Part shown: one piece after another, positions 1 through 5,928 of the stretch
How positions within the stretch are numbered: position 1 is the stretch's first letter
Layout of the letters: every line of letters begins with the position of its first letter
Assembly (NCBI GenBank): GCA_902478765.1
Contig: CABSMN010000043.1
Location: forward strand, 1 to 7,825
Length of the DNA: 7,825 nt
Direction of reading: 5' to 3'
From: an uncultured Collinsella sp.
GTDB taxonomy: Bacteria; Actinomycetota; Coriobacteriia; Coriobacteriales; Coriobacteriaceae
Position numbers and translations under genes: made by a program
The notes under the pieces: model-generated
What the model was told of the DNA's origin: nothing
The model's input: only the letters and a program-made list of their open reading frames with translations
Database searches by the model: none

Positions 1-32
1 CTCGTGGGCTCGGAGATGTGTATAAGAGACAG
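1..32. other. Nextera Read 2 transposase adapter (artefact)
   Basis: These bases match the Illumina Nextera Read 2 adapter lacking its first two bases (GT). The 19-bp Tn5 mosaic end AGATGTGTATAAGAGACAG occupies 14-32. This is library-preparation sequence, not genome. Genomic sequence starts at about 33, in the middle of adk. Confidence 0.98.
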
Positions 33-583
33 TCGCCCACATTTCCACGGGCGACCTGCTGCGTGCTGCCGTCAAGGGTGGCACCGAGCTTGGTATTCAG
101 GCTAAGAAGTACATGGACGCTGGCGAGCTCGTTCCCGACCAGCTCGTGATCGACCTTGTCAAGGAGCGCCTTGCCGCCGATGACGCCCAGCAGGGCTTCA
201 TCCTCGACGGCTTCCCGCGCAACACCGCCCAGGCCGTAACGCTCGATTCCGAGCTCTCCGCTATGGGTCGCGAGATCGACTGCGCCCTTCTGGTCGACGT
301 GGCCCCCGAGGTCATCATCGATCGTCTGTCTTCGCGTCGCACCTGCCGTGCCTGCGGTTACACCGGCACCGCTGCCGATGCCACCTGCCCCAAGTGCGGC
401 GGCGAGATGTATCAGCGCGACGACGACAAGCCCGAGACCATCAAGAACCGTCTCGACGTCTACGAGAAGTCCACGAGCCCGCTCGTCGACTACTATCGTG
501 GCCAGGGTCTGCTCAAGTCGGTCAACGGTGACCAGGCTCGCGAGACCGTGTACGGGGATGTCAAAGAGGCTCTCGGTCTATGA
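33..583 (+). CDS. adk: Adenylate kinase, 5'-truncated, zinc-type LID
   Basis: Adenylate kinase interconverts ATP + AMP and 2 ADP in the cytosol. The reading frame is open from the adapter junction (first whole codon at 35) and begins AHISTGDLLRAAV, the AMP-binding segment found near residue 28-40 in the family. About 26 N-terminal residues, including the P-loop GxPGxGKGT, are therefore missing. Visible landmarks are GFILDGFPR (core), the LID start RLSSRRTCRACG, a second cysteine pair CPKC, the QRDDDKPETI motif after the LID, and the arginine/Tyr-rich C-terminus. The four cysteines (codons at 344, 353, 386, 395) form C-x2-C-x10-C-x2-C, as in zinc-binding LIDs but with a short spacer. The truncation is caused by the library break, not by mutation. 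The stop overlaps the map start (ATGA, 580-583), so the two genes are translationally coupled. Confidence 0.97.
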
Positions 584-1368
584 TCAAGATTAAGTCTGCA
601 ACGCAAATTGAGCAGATGAAGAAGGCAGGAGCGCTATCTAAGATGGCGCTCCGCCACGTTGGAGCCATGGTTCGCCCCGGCGTGTCGACCTTCGAACTCG
701 ATCAGCTTGCGGAGCAGATTATCCGCATGCATGGCGGCACCCCTGCCTTTAAGGGTTACGGCGGGTTCCCGGGGACCATTTGCGCATCGATCAACGATGC
801 CGTGGTCCACGGTATTCCCAACCCCGACATGATCCTGCGCGATGGCGATATCATCTCCATCGATACGGGAGCTGTCGTTGATGGTTGGGTCGGCGATAAC
901 GCCTGGACGTTTTTCGTCGGCACCCCCACGCCCGAGGCCAAGGCGCTGTGCGAGGTTACGCACGATTGCCTAAAGGCTGCCATCGAGCAGGCTGTTCCCG
1001 GTAACCATATCGGGGACGTCGGCTATGCCGTTCAGTCCCTCGCCGAGTCTCACGGTTACGGCGTGCTTCGCGATTACGTGGGGCATGGTATTGGCCGCGT
1101 GATGCACGAGGACCCCAACGTTCCAAATTATGGAAAGAAGGGGAGAGGCGTTCGCCTTCAGGCCGGTATGGTCATCGCCATCGAGCCGATGGTCACGATG
1201 GGTTCCAATCATGTGAGCACGGGCTCCGATGGTTGGATCGTTACGACCAACGACCACTTGCCCGCCGCGCATTATGAGAACACCGTTGCCATTACCAATG
1301 ACGGTCCGGTGATTCTTACCACCGATGCCCAAGGTGCTTGGTGTCCCTTGCAGGGCGGAGAAATGTAA
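580..1368 (+). CDS. map: Methionine aminopeptidase, type I
   Basis: This enzyme removes the initiator methionine from nascent proteins when the second residue is small, using a two-metal centre. The 262-residue protein has the full pita-bread fold set of ligands at the expected spacing: D95 (SIDTGA), D106 (VGDNAW), H169 (VGHGIGR), E202 (IAIEPM) and E233 (YENTVA). H77 (VVHGIP) and H176 (MHEDP) are the usual substrate-side histidines. There is no N-terminal SH3 or zinc extension, so it resembles the short E. coli-like MetAP-Ia form. The start ATG overlaps the adk stop, and a GAGG at 566-569 inside adk gives a good ribosome-binding distance. A 104-base gap follows before infA, so map is probably the end of the upstream unit. 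I see no clear intrinsic terminator in that gap. Confidence 0.98.
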   Translation: MIKIKSATQIEQMKKAGALSKMALRHVGAMVRPGVSTFELDQLAEQIIRMHGGTPAFKGYGGFPGTICASINDAVVHGIPNPDMILRDGDIISIDTGAVVDGWVGDNAWTFFVGTPTPEAKALCEVTHDCLKAAIEQAVPGNHIGDVGYAVQSLAESHGYGVLRDYVGHGIGRVMHEDPNVPNYGKKGRGVRLQAGMVIAIEPMVTMGSNHVSTGSDGWIVTTNDHLPAAHYENTVAITNDGPVILTTDAQGAWCPLQGGEM

Positions 1369-1404
1369 CAAGTTCCACGTAGTTGTGGAGCCATTACGAA
1401 GATA

Positions 1405-1433
1405 TTACGATACGTGCATGCGTATTGTAGAAT
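1405..1433 (+). promoter_or_regulatory. Candidate sigma-A promoter for the infA operon
   Basis: TTACGA (1405-1410; 3 of 6 to the -35 consensus) and TAGAAT (1428-1433; 5 of 6 to the -10 consensus) are separated by 17 bases, placing a start near 1440 and a leader of about 33 bases before infA. It lies in the only sizeable gap between map and the ribosomal-protein genes. The match is by eye only. Confidence 0.45.
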
Positions 1434-1454
1434 ACTCAATCGCTGTCGTTTTCT

Positions 1455-1475
1455 AGAGAAAGATGATTGCTTGTG
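1455..1475 (+). promoter_or_regulatory. infA translation start region, ambiguous start
   Basis: A weak purine stretch AGAGAAAG (1455-1462) is the only Shine-Dalgarno-like sequence. It can serve the in-frame TTG at 1467 or the GTG at 1473. GTG is preferred because it gives MKKEDAIE, aligning with the MAKEDxIE start of IF-1, and exactly 72 residues. An out-of-frame ATG at 1463 opens a 10-codon ORF (1463-1495) across the same site. Confidence 0.6.
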
Positions 1476-1691
1476 AAGAAGGAAGACGCAATTGAGCTCG
1501 AGGGTACGGTAAAGGAGCCGCTGCCCAACGCCATGTTTAAGGTTGAGCTCGAGAACGGTCATTCGGTTCTGTGCAACATTTCTGGCAAGATCCGAATGAA
1601 TTACATCCGCATTCTCCCCGGTGACAGGGTTGTCGTGGAGCTTTCCCCGTACGACCTGACCCGCGGTCGCATCACCTATCGCTATAAATAG
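1473..1691 (+). CDS. infA: Translation initiation factor IF-1
   Basis: IF-1 binds the A site of the 30S subunit and works with IF-2 and IF-3 in start-codon selection. With a GTG start at 1473 the protein is 72 residues, the same length as the E. coli and B. subtilis proteins. A single S1-type OB fold fills it. Family landmarks are the N-terminal [12 protein letters not shown], the [14 protein letters not shown] strand pair, [18 protein letters not shown], and the closing [21 protein letters not shown] at 1467 would add two residues (M-L) and cannot be excluded. It is the first gene after a candidate promoter and lies 147 bases before rpmJ, the widest gap inside the operon, which holds structured RNA. 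Confidence 0.96.
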   Translation: MKKEDAIELEGTVKEPLPNAMFKVELENGHSVLCNISGKIRMNYIRILPGDRVVVELSPYDLTRGRITYRYK

Positions 1692-1701
1692 CGGCACGCA
1701 T

Positions 1702-1789
1702 ACACGCTCTTTTCCGACTGCAGGCTTAGCTCAACCTACGGTCGGTTTGCGTGTGAAGACCAGCCATAGTTTTAAACGCCTGCGGCTGG
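1702..1789 (+). ncRNA. Candidate structured mRNA leader between infA and rpmJ
   Basis: Two stem-loops can be drawn. Stem 1 has an outer helix ACACGC (1702-1707) with GCGTGT (1749-1754) and an inner helix CCGACTG (1714-1720) with CGGTCGG (1739-1745; one G-U pair). It continues as AGG (1722-1724) with CCT (1735-1737) and TT with AA around the loop AGCTC. Stem 2 pairs CCAGCC (1760-1765) with GGCTGG (1784-1789). The 3' end of loop 2, GCCTGC (1778-1783), is the exact complement of GCAGGC (1720-1725) in stem 1, allowing a pseudoknot or a competing fold. No U-run follows either stem, so they are not simple terminators. The position, ahead of the rpmJ-rpsM-rpsK-rpsD block, fits an autoregulatory ribosomal-protein leader, but the function is inferred. 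Pairings were drawn by eye without energy calculation. Confidence 0.45.
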
Positions 1790-1838
1790 GCGAGTAGATA
1801 GTAGGGAAGTAGTTTGAGCGCTACCGAAAGGAAGAACG

Positions 1839-1952
1839 ATGAAGGTACGTCCTTCGGTCAAGAAGATGTGCGATAAGTGCAAAATCATTAGGCGCCATGG
1901 CAAGGTCCTCGTCATTTGCGAGAACCCCCGTCATAAGCAGCGTCAGGGTTAA
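1839..1952 (+). CDS. rpmJ: 50S ribosomal protein L36 (zinc-ribbon form)
   Basis: L36 is the smallest protein of the large subunit and binds 23S rRNA through a zinc ribbon. The 37-residue product starts [15 protein letters not shown] and ends RHKQRQG, the standard length and ends for the family. The zinc ligands are intact at C11, C14, C27 and H32 (C-x2-C-x12-C-x4-H), so this is the zinc-containing form. The ATG is preceded by AAGGA (1828-1832) at a six-base spacing. rpsM starts 14 bases after the stop. The gene lies directly downstream of the candidate structured leader, so it would be the first gene exposed to any control acting there. Confidence 0.97.
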   Translation: MKVRPSVKKMCDKCKIIRRHGKVLVICENPRHKQRQG

Positions 1953-1969
1953 GAGAGGAGACTACGTTG
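1953..1969 (+). promoter_or_regulatory. Strong RBS deciding the TTG start of rpsM
   Basis: GAGAGGAG (1953-1960) sits six bases before TTG at 1967. The encoded [10 protein letters not shown] matches the S13 N-terminus exactly, and no ATG or GTG lies nearby in frame, so TTG is the start. Confidence 0.85.
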
Positions 1970-2341
1970 GCCCGTATTAATGGTGTCGACCTCCCGCGTG
2001 AGAAGCGCGTTGAGATCGGTCTGACCTACATTTACGGCATCGGCCGCACCACTGCGACGAAGATTTGCGTCGAGTGCAACGTTAACGTGGATACGCGCGT
2101 TAAGGACCTCACCGAGGATGAGGTTAACGCCATCCGCGATTATATCGATAAGAATCAGATCATGGTTGAGGGCGACCTCCGCCGTGAGCGCAACCAGAAC
2201 GTCAAGCGCCTTATGGACATCGGCTGCAACCGCGGCCTTCGTCACCGCAAGGGCCTCCCGGTCCGCGGCCAGCGCACCCACACTAACGCTCGTACCCGCA
2301 AGGGCCCGAAGCGTCAGATCGGTGCTAAGAAGAAGAAATAA
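1967..2341 (+). CDS. rpsM: 30S ribosomal protein S13
   Basis: S13 sits in the head of the small subunit, contacts the P-site tRNA with its C-terminal tail and forms bridges to the large subunit. The 124-residue protein carries the S13 signature in order: [20 protein letters not shown], the [10 protein letters not shown] turn (residues 21-30), the middle [12 protein letters not shown] helix (71-81), and the basic tail [20 protein letters not shown] followed by a lysine-rich end. It starts at TTG, unusual for an abundant protein but supported by a strong ribosome-binding site and homology. Short gaps of 14 bases on both sides (rpmJ and rpsK) indicate co-transcription. The purine-rich AGGAG serving rpsK begins at the last base of the rpsM stop. 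Confidence 0.98.
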   Translation: MARINGVDLPREKRVEIGLTYIYGIGRTTATKICVECNVNVDTRVKDLTEDEVNAIRDYIDKNQIMVEGDLRRERNQNVKRLMDIGCNRGLRHRKGLPVRGQRTHTNARTRKGPKRQIGAKKKK

Positions 2342-2355
2342 GGAGCGCTAGATAG

Positions 2356-2760
2356 ATGGCTACTGCTAAGAAGAACGTTCGCGCTGCCCGTCTGAAGCGC
2401 GCGGACCGTAAGAACATTTCCGTGGGCCAGGCTCACATTCGTTCTACGTTCAACAACACGATCGTTTCGATCACCGATCCCCAGGGCAACGTCATTTCCT
2501 GGAAGTCGGCTGGCCAGGTGGGCTTCAAGGGCTCCCGTAAGTCCACGCCGTTCGCTGCCCAGATGGCTGCCGAGGCTGCTGCCAAGCAGGCCATGGAGCA
2601 CGGTATGAAGAAGGTTTCCGTCTTCGTCAAGGGCCCCGGCTCCGGTCGTGAGACCGCCATCCGCTCCCTCCAGGCTGCTGGCCTCGAGGTCTCGAGCATC
2701 CAGGACAAGACCCCCATTCCGCACAACGGCTGCCGCCCCAAGAAGCGTCGCCGCGTGTAA
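2356..2760 (+). CDS. rpsK: 30S ribosomal protein S11
   Basis: S11 lies on the small-subunit platform near the 690 loop of 16S rRNA and helps shape the E site. The 134-residue protein has a basic N-terminal arm (residues 1-20), then [16 protein letters not shown] (about 27-42), [20 protein letters not shown], the [17 protein letters not shown] motif, and the invariant ending [16 protein letters not shown]. Length and ends are standard. The HNG step near the C-terminus is the site where E. coli S11 forms isoaspartate, a known family property that cannot be seen here. AGGAG at 2341-2345 gives a ten-base spacing to the ATG. It is part of the operon, 19 bases before rpsD. Confidence 0.98.
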   Translation: MATAKKNVRAARLKRADRKNISVGQAHIRSTFNNTIVSITDPQGNVISWKSAGQVGFKGSRKSTPFAAQMAAEAAAKQAMEHGMKKVSVFVKGPGSGRETAIRSLQAAGLEVSSIQDKTPIPHNGCRPKKRRRV

Positions 2761-2779
2761 CTGAAAGGATCGTATCAAT

Positions 2780-3376
2780 ATGGCAATCGACAGGACTCCT
2801 GTTCTTAAGCGCTGCCGTCAGCTCGGGATCGATCCCGCTGAGCTCGGTTACAGCAGCAAGAAGGAATCTATCCGTCAGCCCAAGCGCCGTCGCAAGGAAT
2901 CTGAGTACGGCATGCAGCTGCGTGAGAAGCAGAAGGTCAAGTTCATCTATGGCGTTCTGGAGAAGCAGTTCCACGGCTACTTCAACAAGGCCCGTAAGAT
3001 GAACGGCGTCACCGGTGAGAACCTCATGATCATCCTTGAGTCTCGCCTCGACAACGTCGTCTTCCGTCTTGGCTTCGCCCGCACCCGCAAAGAGGCTCGT
3101 CAGTCCGTCCGTCACGGTCACTTCACCGTGAACGGCAAGCGCGTGGACATCCCGTCCTACCGCGTCAAGGCCGGCGACGTCGTCGCTGTCGGCGAGAAGT
3201 TCCGTGACCTCCTCCCCATCAAGGAGGCCCTGATTTCCTCCGAGCGCTTTGAGGTCCCTGGCTGGCTCGAGGTCGATATCGAGAAGCTGTCTGGTAACGT
3301 GCTCGCTCTGCCGACGCGTGAGCAGATCAGCGGTGATATCAACGAGCAGCTCATCGTCGAGCTCTACTCTAAGTAG
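2780..3376 (+). CDS. rpsD: 30S ribosomal protein S4
   Basis: S4 is a primary 16S rRNA-binding protein that nucleates assembly of the 5' domain. In several bacteria it also represses its own operon by binding an mRNA leader. The 198-residue protein has the N-terminal S4 domain (about 1-85) and an S4 RNA-binding fold (about 88-150: LESRLDNVVFRLGFARTRKE, then HGHFTVNGKR and the RVKAGDVVAV strand). The C-terminus IVELYSK is typical. Only one cysteine (C12) remains where zinc-binding S4 proteins have four, so this is the zinc-free form. The start ATG follows GAAAGGAT (2763-2770). Being encoded in the same operon as the structured leader at 1702-1789 makes S4 the natural candidate ligand of that RNA, by analogy with the E. 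coli alpha operon. Confidence 0.98.
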   Translation: MAIDRTPVLKRCRQLGIDPAELGYSSKKESIRQPKRRRKESEYGMQLREKQKVKFIYGVLEKQFHGYFNKARKMNGVTGENLMIILESRLDNVVFRLGFARTRKEARQSVRHGHFTVNGKRVDIPSYRVKAGDVVAVGEKFRDLLPIKEALISSERFEVPGWLEVDIEKLSGNVLALPTREQISGDINEQLIVELYSK

Positions 3377-3408
3377 TCCATCCGGGCTGCTGAGGCTGGA
3401 GGTAATAC

Positions 3409-4350
3409 ATGTCAGAATTCATTAGGCCTCAGGTTCAGGTCGAAGAGATCAACGAGACCTCTGCTCGTGTCTCCGTCGAGCCGCTCGAGCGTGGCTACGG
3501 CGATACGCTGGGCAACTCGCTTCGTCGTGTTCTTCTGTCCTCGCTCGAGGGTGCCGCCGTCGAGGCCATTCAGATCGATGGTGCGCAGCACGAGTTCATG
3601 ACCATCCCTAACATGGTCGAGGATGTCACCGATATCGTCCTGAATGTCAAGGGTCTTGTCTTCAGGGCTCTCGGCACGACCGACGAGGCAACCGCCACCA
3701 TCTCGGTTGACGGCCCTTGCGAGGTCACCGGTGCGGACTTCTTTATTCCGTCCGAGTTTGAGCTGGTCAACCCCGAGCAGCACATCGCTACGCTCACCGA
3801 GGGCGGCCATCTCACCATGAGCATGCGCATCGGCTATGGCCGCGGCTATGTCTCTGGCGAGGCCAACAAGCGCGACAACGATCCCATCGGTGTGATCCAC
3901 GTCGACTCGCTGTACTCGCCGGTTTCCCGTTGCGCCAAGCTCGTTGAGGCTTGCCGTGTCGGTCAGCACACCGACTACGACCGCCTTGTCCTCGAGATCG
4001 AGACCAACGGCTCCATCGCCCCGCGCGACGCCGTGGTCCAGGCTGCCAATATCATCAACCAGCATATGGCCGCCTTTATGAACCTTGCCGAGACCCCCGA
4101 GGTCGAGGAGGAGGCTTCGATCTTCGCTCCCGAGGTCACCAACGACAACGCCGAGCTGGACAAGCAGATCGAGGATCTGGACCTTTCCGTCCGTTCCTAC
4201 AACTGCCTTAAGCGCGCCAGCATTCACTCGGTCCGTCAGCTCGTTGAGTTCTCGGAGAACGATCTGCTCAACATCCGTAACTTCGGTGTTAAGTCGATCG
4301 AGGAAGTGAAGGACAAGCTTGAGTCCATGGGCCTGAGCCTGAAGGCTTAA
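3409..4350 (+). CDS. rpoA: DNA-directed RNA polymerase subunit alpha
   Basis: The alpha subunit dimerises to scaffold beta and beta' and contacts activators and UP-element DNA. The 313-residue protein has the N-terminal assembly domain (about 1-228) with ERGYGDTLGNSLRRVLLSS (residues 27-45), the surface that dimerises and binds beta. An acidic linker (about 229-252, rich in E, V, P) follows, then the C-terminal domain (about 253-313). DNA-contact residues match E. coli R265, N268, C269, K271, G296, K298, S299 and E302 with an offset of three: R262, N265, C266, K268, G293, K295, S296 and E299. UP-element recognition should thus be conserved. GGAGG at 3398-3402 precedes the ATG. It lies 32 bases after rpsD and 30 before rplQ, so it is co-transcribed with them. 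Confidence 0.99.
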   Translation: MSEFIRPQVQVEEINETSARVSVEPLERGYGDTLGNSLRRVLLSSLEGAAVEAIQIDGAQHEFMTIPNMVEDVTDIVLNVKGLVFRALGTTDEATATISVDGPCEVTGADFFIPSEFELVNPEQHIATLTEGGHLTMSMRIGYGRGYVSGEANKRDNDPIGVIHVDSLYSPVSRCAKLVEACRVGQHTDYDRLVLEIETNGSIAPRDAVVQAANIINQHMAAFMNLAETPEVEEEASIFAPEVTNDNAELDKQIEDLDLSVRSYNCLKRASIHSVRQLVEFSENDLLNIRNFGVKSIEEVKDKLESMGLSLKA

Positions 4351-4380
4351 TGCTTCGCATATTTGAGGAGAAACTAGACC

Positions 4381-4848
4381 ATGCGTCACAACGTTAAGAA
4401 GGGCCTGAAGCTCGGCACCGATGCGAGCCACACCAAGGCCATGAAGAAGAGCCTTGCTAAGGCCCTCTTCGAGAACGACCGCATCAAGACCACCGAGACC
4501 CGCGCTAAGGCGCTGCGTTCGGTCGTCGATCCGATCATCACCTGGGCCAAGAAGGGCGACCTGCACTCTCGTCGTCTGGCTATCGCCAAGCTCGGTGATA
4601 AGCAGCTCGTTGCCGAGATCTTCGACAAGGCTGCTCAGGGCATGTGGCAGGACCGCAACGGCGGTTACACCCGCATCATGAAGCTCGGTAACCGCAAGGG
4701 CGACAACGCTCCCATCGTTATCATGGAGCTCGTCACCGAGCCTTGCACACCTAAGGCCAAGAAGGCTGCTCCGGCCCCCAAGAAGGCCGCTGCTCCCAAG
4801 AAGGTTGAGGCTGTCGAGGAGGCTCCTGCTGAGGAGACCGCTGAGTAG
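4381..4848 (+). CDS. rplQ: 50S ribosomal protein L17 with C-terminal tail
   Basis: L17 binds 23S rRNA near the peptide exit tunnel. The 155-residue protein has the canonical core (about 1-118): MRHNVKKGLKLGTDASHTKAM, the IKTTETRAKALRSVVDPIITWAK helix region, and GGYTRIMKLGNRKGDNAPIVIMEL. A low-complexity tail follows (about 119-155), first Lys/Ala/Pro-rich (AKKAAPAPKKAAAPKK) and then acidic (EEAPAEETAE). E. coli L17 stops at 127 residues, so the tail is an extension of the kind seen in high-G+C Gram-positives. GAGGAG at 4365-4370 lies ten bases before the ATG. It is the last gene of the operon, and a strong terminator begins 26 bases after the stop. Confidence 0.98.
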   Translation: MRHNVKKGLKLGTDASHTKAMKKSLAKALFENDRIKTTETRAKALRSVVDPIITWAKKGDLHSRRLAIAKLGDKQLVAEIFDKAAQGMWQDRNGGYTRIMKLGNRKGDNAPIVIMELVTEPCTPKAKKAAPAPKKAAAPKKVEAVEEAPAEETAE

Positions 4849-4873
4849 ACTTTCTGTCTGCATAGGCTATATT
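4846..4873 (+). promoter_or_regulatory. Candidate truA promoter nested at the rplQ terminator
   Basis: TAGACT (4846-4851; 4 of 6 to -35) and TATATT (4868-4873; 5 of 6 to -10) are 16 bases apart. The -35 overlaps the rplQ stop codon and the predicted start near 4880 falls inside the terminator stem. A transcript starting there would lack part of the 5' arm and should escape termination. This is a by-eye match without experimental support. Confidence 0.35.
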
Positions 4874-4874
4874 C

Positions 4875-4905
4875 GAGGGGTACGTTCGCGTACCCCTCTT
4901 TTTTT
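4875..4905 (+). terminator. Strong intrinsic terminator of the infA-rplQ operon
   Basis: Perfect 10-bp stem GAGGGGTACG (4875-4884) with CGTACCCCTC (4889-4898), a TTCG tetraloop, then seven T (4899-4905). It is textbook rho-independent and 26 bases after the rplQ stop. There is no T-run on the other strand, so it acts on plus-strand transcripts. Confidence 0.96.
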
Positions 4906-4930
4906 GTCGCAATACCGTTGCTAGTTTGTT

Positions 4931-4943
4931 GGGAGCGCCCATG
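4931..4943 (+). promoter_or_regulatory. RBS deciding the truA start
   Basis: GGGAG (4931-4935) is five bases before ATG 4941. An in-frame TTG at 4926 would lie upstream of this site and add five residues, so ATG 4941 is preferred. Confidence 0.7.
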
Positions 4944-5765
4944 ACTGCGCCGTCTGATTTCAATTCGACCCCCGAGCTCGACGCCACCCTTGTATTTCGC
5001 GTGGCCTATGATGGCTCGTCGTATAGCGGATTTGCCGAGCAGCCGGGTCAGACGACGGTTGCGGGCGAGCTGCGCCGTGCCATCGAGACGTTGCTGCGCC
5101 GCCCAATCGATCTGACGTGCGCGGGGCGTACCGATGCCGGCGTGCATGCGGTGGCCCAATACATCAGCGTGCCCGTAACGGACGCTGAGCTTGCGTGTAC
5201 GCGCCGTAGGTGGTTGAGGGCTATGGATGCCCTCCTTCCCAAAGATATCGCCATAAACGAGGTCTACAGGGCCCGTAAAGGCTTTTCTGCACGTTTTGAC
5301 GCGCGTTCTCGTACCTACACCTACCGTATTGCCGATCGCGACGCGCGGCCCGTGCTGTCACGCGGTACCGTGTGGTGGCATCGCTATCCCCTTGACGTCG
5401 ATGCGATGGCGGCCGCCTGCCCTGCGCTTTTGGGCGAGCAGGACTTTAAGAGCTTTTGCAAGGTCGCCTCTGCCGTGGGAAAGCCTACGCACCGTTGTGT
5501 AATGCGTGCCGAGTTTGGTCATGAGGTCGCCTTTGGCGAGGACATCCTCACGTTTACTATCGAGGGCAATGCGTTTTTACACTCGATGGTGCGAACCATT
5601 GTGGGCACCCTCGTCGAGATCGGCATGCATCGCCGCGATCCCGAGTGGATGCGCGAGGTAATTGATGCCTGCGACCGAACCGCTGCGGGCCCCACGGCGC
5701 CCGCCTGCGGCCTTACGTTTATGGGTGTGGATTATGATCCCGCCGAGCTCATCGTGCTCGACTAG
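4941..5765 (+). CDS. truA: tRNA pseudouridine(38-40) synthase TruA
   Basis: TruA isomerises uridines 38-40 in the anticodon stem-loop of many tRNAs to pseudouridine. From ATG 4941 the protein is 274 residues, in the normal range. The catalytic aspartate is D65 in CAGRTDAGVHA. Other family landmarks are VAYDGSSYSGF (21-31), FSARFDARSRTYTYRI (115-130, with the active-site tyrosine pair Y126/Y128), FKSFCK (169-174), and GNAFLHSMVRTIVGTL (209-224) carrying the conserved R218. The first 15 or so residues (TAPSDFNSTPELD) precede the fold and look disordered. Codon use is more relaxed than in the ribosomal genes (ATA and AGG occur), fitting lower expression. It follows rplQ, but only read-through or its own promoter would express it because of the intervening terminator. 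Confidence 0.97.
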   Translation: MTAPSDFNSTPELDATLVFRVAYDGSSYSGFAEQPGQTTVAGELRRAIETLLRRPIDLTCAGRTDAGVHAVAQYISVPVTDAELACTRRRWLRAMDALLPKDIAINEVYRARKGFSARFDARSRTYTYRIADRDARPVLSRGTVWWHRYPLDVDAMAAACPALLGEQDFKSFCKVASAVGKPTHRCVMRAEFGHEVAFGEDILTFTIEGNAFLHSMVRTIVGTLVEIGMHRRDPEWMREVIDACDRTAAGPTAPACGLTFMGVDYDPAELIVLD

Positions 5766-5888
5766 GGGGAGGGCTCGTCGCGCCCTCGTCGGCGTTTGCC
5801 ATGTGTGAGCTGCGCGTGTGCAACATCTGTTCTTGGCGTGCAGCGCAGCCGGCGTCCCGTAGCTTTTATTGCCGGGGTGTACCATGAA

Positions 5889-5911
5889 CGACAGTTGATT
5901 AACAGCTGTCG
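5889..5911 (+). promoter_or_regulatory. 9-bp hairpin abutting the RBS of the next gene
   Basis: CGACAGTTG (5889-5897) pairs with CAGCTGTCG (5903-5911; one G-U pair) around the loop ATTAA. Its last base is the first G of GAGAGGA, the ribosome-binding site of the following gene. As DNA it is an imperfect 23-bp palindrome. It could be an operator or a translation-control hairpin. A four-codon ORF (5884-5898) ends in its loop. Confidence 0.4.
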
Positions 5912-5928
5912 AGAGGACGGAAAACTTG
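5911..5928 (+). promoter_or_regulatory. RBS and TTG start of the GT2-like gene
   Basis: GAGAGGA (5911-5917) lies eight bases before TTG 5926. An in-frame TGA at 5896-5898 excludes longer forms. The next in-frame start, GTG at 5959, would remove the first strand of the fold. Confidence 0.75.

Noticed and set aside
75..88. T-box-like AGGGTGGCACCGAG
   Set aside because: It resembles the T-box antiterminator core, but it lies inside adk and encodes the conserved KGGTELG segment. No specifier stem or terminator accompanies it.
1374..1389. Small hairpin after map (TCCAC / GTGGA)
   Set aside because: Only five pairs and no T-run, so it is not a convincing terminator.
1720..1745. tRNA-like string GGCTTAGCTCAACC
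   Set aside because: It looks like a D-arm, but there is no T-arm (GGTTCRA), anticodon stem or acceptor pairing. It is better explained as part of stem 1 of the leader.
3412..4863. 483-codon open frame antisense to rpoA and rplQ
   Set aside because: It mirrors the biased codon use of two certain genes on the other strand, has no ribosome-binding site or recognisable domain, and spans the rpoA-rplQ junction.
5769..5787. GAGGGC / GCCCTC hairpin just after the truA stop
   Set aside because: A six-pair stem with a seven-base loop but no following T-run. It may slow polymerase or protect the mRNA end, but I do not call it a terminator.
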